Source of the DNA: Choanephora cucurbitarum
Taxonomy: Eukaryota > Mucoromycota > Mucoromycetes > Mucorales > Choanephoraceae
Assembly: GCA_025331435.1 (NCBI GenBank)
Contig: JAIWNI010000065.1
Span: 1 to 64,000 of the forward strand
Reading direction: 5' to 3'
DNA length: 64,000 nt
In this document: one piece after another, positions 58,091 through 64,000 of the stretch
Numbering within the stretch: position 1 is the stretch's first letter
Layout: every line of letters starts with the position of its first letter
Notes under the pieces: model-generated
What the model was told of the DNA's origin: nothing
Seen by the model: the letters and a program-made list of their open reading frames with translations, nothing else
Databases searched by the model: none
Program-made: the position numbers and the translations under genes

Positions 58091-58662
58091 TTAAGCGCCA
58101 AGAACACCAAGACTATTACTGTCACTACCAAGCCTACCAATACCACTAAGACTACCATCACTAATAACAGCATTGTCACCACTACTACCACCACCAAGAC
58201 CACCAAGACTACCATCAATAAGACTAAGACTACCACCAAGACCAGCATTGCCACCACTACCATCACCACGACGACCACCACGACGACGACCACGACGACC
58301 ACCACGACGACCACCGCGACGACCACCGCGACGACGACGATATTTATCACCACTAATTAAAGAACCTGGTCTAGGAACAGCACGATCAATTTTACTACTA
58401 TCAGATAGAAGATTGGTAGGGGATTTCGAAGAGGATTTGGAGGAACCTCCAGAATTCTCTTTGGAAATAGCATTAAGATCAGCATTAAGGTTAGTATTAT
58501 CTTGAGCTAAAAAGAGTGTCATTAATAGATTGGAAAACCTGCTTCTTCAGTAGCTGTCAAGTTTGTCTGCTTCTTATAGAAGGTCACTTTTTGAATCTTA
58601 CCGTATGTGCTATTGACAAGGCAAACTACTAAAGCAAGTGTGATGAGAGCGAATTGGCGCAT
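58091..58662 (-). CDS. Secreted Arg/Gly-repeat protein, unknown
   Basis: Exons 58602-58662 and 58091-58506 give 158 aa with a 95-base GT-AG intron. The first 20 residues (MRQFALITLALVVCLVNSTY) form a clear secretory signal peptide, likely cut near STYA-QD. The mature part starts with a Ser/Asn/Asp-rich region, has KIDRAVPRPGSLISGDKYRR, then a run of about ten Arg-Arg-Gly-Gly type units (58260-58340), and ends with a Gly/Ser/Leu-rich region (GGLGGGSSGDNAVISDG). Arg/Gly repeats usually bind RNA in the nucleus, yet here a signal peptide precedes them. A KR or RR cleavage by Kex2-type proteases would release cationic pieces; that is inference. No Cys are in the mature part. No family is recognised. 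Confidence 0.7.
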
Positions 58663-59921
58663 TTGTGATAAGATGAAAAAGTAATAAAAAAAAAGGAGGG
58701 AAAGATTGATGCTTTCTCTTGCTTTTATGTGTTCTTCTTACTCTCACTTCCATGCAAAAAAAAAAGATCGTTCGAAACAACATGCGGCTGTTACGCAAGG
58801 AGTACATTCTTGATGATTTTGATGGAAAACCATGCTCTCTCTTTTCTTTTTTTTTCCTTACATGTCAATGAGAAAGTTCTACTGTTTTTTTTCTGACATT
58901 GATAACTCTATCTCAGCAGCATTGATACTAAAAGGAAAGCTTGAATGATATGATAAAGACTTCCATGTTAGTAAAATTAGATGTCATGATAATGCAACTC
59001 TCAATAAGAGAGACATAAGGAAGCACAATTGGTGAAGAACTAGTTTCTTTTTGAATTATAGTATAGGCTTCTTATTCAACCATGTCAAACAAGCCATTTC
59101 TAGATATCAGTTACAAAATAGAAAATAGCTTGCAGATGTAATATTCCAAGACAAAGCTGACGTTTAGTAAATCCTTCATCTTGCTTCTCTCAATCGCCCA
59201 AGAGAAAGTAAATTTGAGGACCAACCTGTCCTGATCTTCGAGGTGCATAAGAAAACTATCCCTACTTTGGGTTTGAACATTCAGGCTTATTTGTGATTTC
59301 ATTGTCTTGCAGCTTTTCTCCAAAGTTCCCTACATAAACATTTGCCTTTGCGATTTTGGAAATAAAGGTAGATTGGTTCGAGTGTTGTCATGCTCACCAC
59401 TTTTTACCATAATCTGCAGCTATCCGGGTTTCTAAAATGGATCATGATTCTAGCCTCAGTTATGTTGGACAAAGAAAGAAAACAGAATCATATACAATAA
59501 AAGATTTCATTGATCCTACCCTTATTCATTCATGATTGGCGTAACAGAGAGAGAGGGAACAAACACCATGTTGTCGATAAGAAAATGGCTTTGATTTGTA
59601 CTCGCTAATGATAATTGAAAAATGAATAGAAAAGACTGTCAATGACTTGCTAATATCAACATAAAAGGATACAAATGATGATCAACAGAATGATGACAAC
59701 ACCCTGCATAAAGAGTAAACAGAAACACAAGATTTATTCATTTCTGTTACATTATGGGCATTGTTCTTTTCTTTTCTTGCAGAAGGAAAGGGTTATCAAA
59801 CGAATTGATTTTCACACTACATACATACACCCACACACACACACACAATAATCCAAAACTGCTTCAAACCAACATGCTCTGTTCAGAGAGACTACTGAAT
59901 TTCCTGTTCCTGTTTATTGAT
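58663..59921. other. Spacer inside the inverted-repeat centre
   Basis: 1.26 kb, AT-rich, upstream of the Arg/Gly-repeat gene and downstream of the thioesterase. It includes a (CA)n microsatellite near 59829-59849 and weak frames at 59111-59323 and 59754-59957 with no domain. Confidence 0.45.
59829..59849. repeat. (CA)n microsatellite
   Basis: About nine CA units, slightly imperfect at its 5' end. It lies just beyond the 3' end of the thioesterase gene. Confidence 0.7.
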
Positions 59922-60450
59922 TTACATTCTGGGCACAATATTGAATTTTGTATGTGAACCTGAATAACAAACACGATTCTGTTGATCATAAATCTTGGTG
60001 TAGATATTAGCCAGATTCTTTCCTACTCGCTGTGTTTCACATTCGATTCGAACCACTTGGCCCACAGCAACTCCACTCATATAAGTAACAGAGAGATCAC
60101 TCGAGACACCAATCATTTCCCATTGATGTCTGCCTGAACTGACCATGATGGCAAAACTACTGCAGACATCAATCAATGTGGCCACACAGCCACCATGCAA
60201 TCGACTCAGCCTATGACAGATGATTAATCAAGGCATGTAGCGTAGTTTATGTTCTTACCTACAGATTACAATGAGATTGTTCAACCACAAATTCCCAAGT
60301 AAGCTTATTAGGTCCAGCATCCACAAGGCTCAGCGTGCTGGCAATAGAATCATCCCAGCTTGTGAGGTCATCTTTTGATTTCGTAAAGAAAGATGTAGCA
60401 TACAATTCAAGTCTTGGGTATTTCTCGGCCACTTCTTTAGCAATTTTCAT
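59922..60450 (-). CDS. Hotdog-fold acyl-CoA thioesterase (ACOT13/PaaI-like)
   Basis: Two exons joined over about 60 bases (donor at the end of HCNL, acceptor before SRLHGGC) give about 157 aa. Family members hydrolyse acyl-CoA esters as tetramers, in mitochondria or cytosol. The signature is LHGGCVATLIDVCSSFAIM, matching the HGG-x-x-x-x-x-D core, where the Asp acts in catalysis. WEMIGVSSDLSVTYMSGVAVGQ and later IYDQQNRVCYSGSHTKF complete the hotdog sheet. The N-terminal helix reads MKIAKEVAEKYPRLEL. The start at 60450 is 101 bases inside the right arm, and a TATA-like TTTATACATT on the coding strand lies within that arm (about 60615-60623), so its promoter is part of the inverted repeat. Confidence 0.85.
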
Positions 60451-61287
60451 TATTTTCGATAGAAAAACGTAAAGTGAGAAAAGTCATGACAAAGTGTCTT
60501 TTTTTTATTATTTTTTAGGGTTACACGAAAAGAGATGTTTAGGTACAACACAATTGTTTCTCGAGACTAAGAGAAGGCAAGTGCTTGTTGCGTGTATGTT
60601 GGGTTGGTTTCAAATGTATAAAAGCAGCAGCTATTCCAACAACAGATGATGTGGTTTTTGTTCAAGAGGAAAAAAAAAAGGAATAGAAAAGAGCTTCTAC
60701 ATGTTATAGGGAAGCTGTATCAAAAATCTAAGCATAATAGTCCTTGCCCAAATACAAAAAAAAAATAAATAAATAAAAACCAAAGATGCAGATGTACACT
60801 AACAATAAATGAAGAGCATAGACTAATTGACAATAAAGGACTTTATTTTTCTTTTATATGCTTTGAAAAAAAAAAAAGGTAGTTTATTAAATAATTGTAA
60901 ACACACAAGTGAGAAAGACATGAAGTTATGACAAATATATTTATTTATTTTTGTTTCTTGATACAAAGCTTCATAGAAGTGGATGAGCCTTTGGGAGTTT
61001 TTTTTTTTTCTTTAGTTAAACTACTACCCCCCCCCCCAAGATCTAAAGAGTCCCAATAATCCAAACAGTCCCAGTAACCCCGACCGCCTACCTTGGACAG
61101 GACAAGAACCGCACAGCAATCACCCCCACCGCAGAGAATGCTCTGACGAACAACCTACTACTACCGAATCCCCCCACATACCAAGCCTTCCGCATGGCGA
61201 TTCTGTTTCCCCCCAGTCCCGCAGTATCTCCAGAAGCATAAGCACGGAAAAATCATAAAAAGTAGGCTTCAGAAGAAGACCATTGTG

Positions 61288-61695
61288 TCAGTCCTGGTAA
61301 ACCAAGACAACAGAGAAACAATATATAGAGGTACCAAACGAGTAGACTGGCCAAACCAGTGAGAAATAACAGTATGTGGATACTATATAAAAAAAAATAG
61401 TATGTGCATATACTATATGAATAATATGTGCATATACTAAATGAATAGTATGTGCACATACTATATGAATAGTATATGTGAGAAGGGGAGCTTTCGACTT
61501 ACACCACAAAGTGTCTAACAAGAAAGTGAGTACTTTGGAGATCAACCAGAGGCATCCAACTTGATATGAGAGAGACCCGCGTTCGTAGGCGCCGCCAGAG
61601 ACATCCCCCTTGGTAGAGGCAATCGCCGATTGGTTCAAGCCTGCCAAGATAGGACGACCAGAGTCACCAGGACCGCCAGGATTACCAGGACCCTA
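61288..61695 (-). CDS. Open frame with short collagen-like run, right arm
   Basis: Mirror copy of 54560-54967 with the same translation, including the Gly-x-y start and the tandem-repeat-derived hydrophobic part. Confidence 0.25.
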
Positions 61696-62060
61696 ACGTC
61701 TTGAGGTTGCAACCTTCCCTTTTGTTTGCTTCTTGTGGGGAAGGCGCGTGGGAGGCAAGTGGAAGGCAAGTGGAAGGCAAGTGGGCTTTGGTTTTGACGC
61801 TTTGTTAGAGAGTTGCCCACTTGCCAGGGCTGAAAGGATTTCTTCTTTTTTTTTTTCTTGTGACAAACATTTTTGCTTTGGTTGTTGAAATGCTTTGCTT
61901 GTGTTTGTGCTTGGTACCGTAGCATGAGTACTTGCTGAACACCACAACGTTCTTGTAGTAGACCAGTCTTGATTACAGTAAATGGTGACCTAGACGTGCT
62001 CACTTGAAATGAGGCTTGCAAACCATGACAGGACAGATTCTTGACTACTTTAATCGTTGG

Positions 62061-62480
62061 CTAACCAGAGTAAGAGATTTTTCCAGGTAAGATGAGGCAG
62101 TCTTGCACCAAGTAAGTGTTGTTTCTTGTTGGCTCATACCTATACGAACAAGAAAAAAAAAGTCAATCAAACGAACAAAGTCAAAAGTTTATCAGTACTT
62201 ACTTTAACATAGACGTGTTTCCTGACTTGAGTTCTTGACATTTTTTTTCTTTTAACCAGAGTCTTTGACTATTTTTTGGCTTGAATTTTTGACTTTTTTT
62301 TTTTTCTGAGAGTTCATGACATTTTTTTTTCTGAGAGTTCTTGACATTTTTTTTGACCAGAGTTTTTGACCAGAGTTTTTGACCAGAGTTTTTGACTTGT
62401 TGTTTTGGTTTGTGTATGAAAATAAGATAGACTGAAAGAGAGATAAAGAAGAGAAGAAAAAAAAAAGAGAAAAGGAGCAT
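62061..62480 (-). CDS. Candidate small two-exon protein, right arm
   Basis: Mirror copy of 53775-54194, with the same hydrophobic leader, Lys-rich repeats and splice sites. Confidence 0.25.
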
Positions 62481-63323
62481 GAGAAAAACTCACGTACTTA
62501 AGAAAAAAAAAAGATAGGGGTATTGGTTAGTTGATCAAAGGAAAAGACTGATCCCATGGTGATTTCAGCTGACTTGTGTCACCATGATTCTTTCTTTTAC
62601 CTTCACCTCTCTAAAAACTATTTTCTTTCATTTTGTATGAATCCTATATTCTTTGTCGTTTTGTAGAAGGTGTAAACTGTGTATTCTATATGGCAACTGC
62701 TAGAATCTTTGACGGCCACACTCCACCTCGGTTTACTAACTCGTCTCTCCCTCCCCCCCCAACCGCGGCACTATCGCCTAAAAAGGTATCTCTCGAAGGG
62801 TCTCTAAGGATCGTTTGTTTGTATTATTACATAAGGATTACACTTTACTGACATTAAAAAAGAATACTACTGCTATCTATACCCTTGAACCTCTTTTCTA
62901 CCTACTAGAAACTTTATCCTCAGGCAATTCAGTTCTGGACATACGCTCGAATTTACTCCTGTGTCTACAAAGTGATAAAGTACATCTACTATTGCTAAAG
63001 ATAACTAACTATTCGATTTTTCTAGAATTGGTCATTTATTGTTTAGATCCCATGAAAATTGATTTTTCATGTGATTTGCTTTTCACTTTTAAAGCTCCAT
63101 GTTATCTATTGCCTAGACCCGATTTCAATACTATCGCCTATCTCTCTCTCCTTTTTAGTACAGCGATTTTTATTTTTTTGCAATATAGATAGTACAAAGA
63201 TAAAACTCTATTATGATTTTAGGTTTACAATACCCATTATACTTTCCTTTTATATCAAATTGGGCAAACACATGAACTGCATGCCGTATGCATTATGATG
63301 CAGATACATGATAATGAACGGTC

Positions 63324-64000
63324 TTGTATCATATCTGACTCTCTTCACCTCGATAGTTCTTTTTTTTTCTTTTTTTAGGGAAAGATACTGAGTTCTGATT
63401 GGCTCAAGAAACAGGACCCAGCAAAAAAAAAATACGGATACTGCTTTTGAATGGTTTATGCTGATTTATTGTTCATGAATACAATGAAAATAGCGTCCTT
63501 ACCATGCCAATTCTATGATTGCTAGTTATTAAAGAAAGCAAAAGATCAAAGATAAAATAGTGGTGTCGATATGAAAAAGAAGTAACAAGATTATTGACAT
63601 TTGACAGCTGCATTCATAAAAAAAAAAAAGAGTGTGCCTAAAAAAAAGCGTACCTAAAAAAAAAGCGTGTTTTGATTTTTGGAGAAATCCAAGATTGGCA
63701 GAGAAAAAAGAAGAGCGATTTTCGCATCGCGCCTTTTTTTTTCCTCATGCAAAGAGCGTGTCTTTTTTCTTTTAGAAAAAGAAAAAAAAAGGCCAAAGAT
63801 TGATTACCCTTTTTTTTTTTCTGACTACTCAAGATAAAGGGAAATAAAAAGTGATGATAATCATAAAGTTATCTGACTATCAAACAAATGTCTGAAAGTT
63901 AAAGAGGAGTTTGGCTGTCAAAATAAAGTTGGCATTAATATACATTCCCTCTGCCTTCTTTTTTCCTTTTCCTTTACATCAAGCATACACTAGAACAAGA
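63324..64000. other. Unique sequence beyond the right arm, no gene seen
   Basis: 677 bases, rich in A and T runs with many short AAAAAAA and TTTTTTT tracts (63621-63665, 63726-63835). The pyrimidine-rich end (63950-63976) may be the promoter of a gene outside the window, but nothing coding is visible. Confidence 0.4.

Larger units (their letters stand above)
60551..63323 (-). repeat. Right arm of the 2.77 kb inverted repeat
   Basis: Reverse complement of 52932-55707. The inner end is CAATTG at 60551-60556, where both arms stop matching well. Beyond it both sides keep only a short TGTACC match. The outer end is GAACGGTC at 63316-63323. It carries an 11-base C run (61027-61037) against 14 in the other arm. 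The same repeats and open frames occur in mirror order. Confidence 0.95.

Noticed and set aside
57985..58353. Minus-strand frame made mostly of Val
   Set aside because: It is the alternative frame of the Arg/Gly-repeat gene; the repeat DNA reads as GTN runs there.
58046..58360. Plus-strand Thr-rich frames over the same repeat
   Set aside because: Opposite-strand shadow of the repeat; no leader or splice support.
52932..63323. Inverted arms as a simple transposon with target duplications
   Set aside because: The bases just outside the outer ends (GATGAAG versus TTGTATC) do not form a direct repeat, and no transposase is recognisable in the arms or centre.
1..64000. tRNA, rRNA or CRISPR features
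   Set aside because: I looked for cloverleaf-like T-arm motifs, rRNA-like conserved stretches and regularly spaced repeats and found none. CRISPR is not expected in a fungal nuclear genome.

Overview
The window is eukaryotic nuclear DNA. Genes are broken by many short introns (about 45-70 bases, GT...AG), the spacers are AT-rich, and the proteins are fungal: Sey1, Pan1, Akr1-type DHHC transferase, Pex2, Oct1, Set1. A presenilin gene, absent from Dikarya as far as I know, together with an HSF, IS630-type and Helitron relics and the intron style, points to an early-diverging fungus, most likely Mucoromycota (Mucorales). That assignment is inference. I rebuilt gene models by hand from open frames and splice signals. 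Where a model is called complete, the exon lengths sum to a multiple of three.

Layout. 1-254: C-terminal end of an unknown gene. 338-5463: glucosidase II beta (-), TAF13 (+), PEX2 (-), HSF-type factor (+). 7060-15072: an ALG12 mannosyltransferase spliced in frame to a glutaredoxin domain (-), an alpha-arrestin-like protein (+), SEY1 (-). 15306-18572: a decayed mobile-element island with a broken IS630/Tc1-type transposase, a Mutator-like relic and a 161-base-arm inverted repeat. 18966-29034: AKR1-type palmitoyltransferase (+), SWT1-type PIN nuclease (-), homeodomain factor (-), PH-domain protein (-). 31832-43650: mitochondrial intermediate peptidase (-), PAN1 (+), BAHD acyltransferase (-), IAH1-type GDSL esterase (-), SET1 (-). 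45050-46469: Helitron-type helicase tail and an odd repeat block. 47099-52048: a large disordered protein (+) and presenilin (+).

52932-63323 is the most unusual part. Two arms of about 2.77 kb are inverted copies of each other; the only length difference I find is 14 versus 11 G/C in one homopolymer. They flank a 4.8 kb centre with a decayed RalGAP-beta fragment (+), a small secreted Arg/Gly-repeat protein (-) and a hotdog thioesterase (-). The RalGAP relic and the thioesterase both begin about 100 bases inside an arm, so both sit behind the same duplicated promoter sequence.

Most genes are housekeeping and unrelated. Functional themes that recur are the ER and N-glycan pathway (glucosidase II beta, ALG12, SEY1), membrane traffic (PAN1, arrestin, AKR1), intramembrane proteolysis (presenilin) and transcription or chromatin (TAF13, HSF, homeodomain, SET1, SWT1). 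Many pairs are divergent with short shared promoters (2164/2307, 3996/4189, 8902/9274, 34168/34343) or tightly convergent (2773/2798, 36654/36651).
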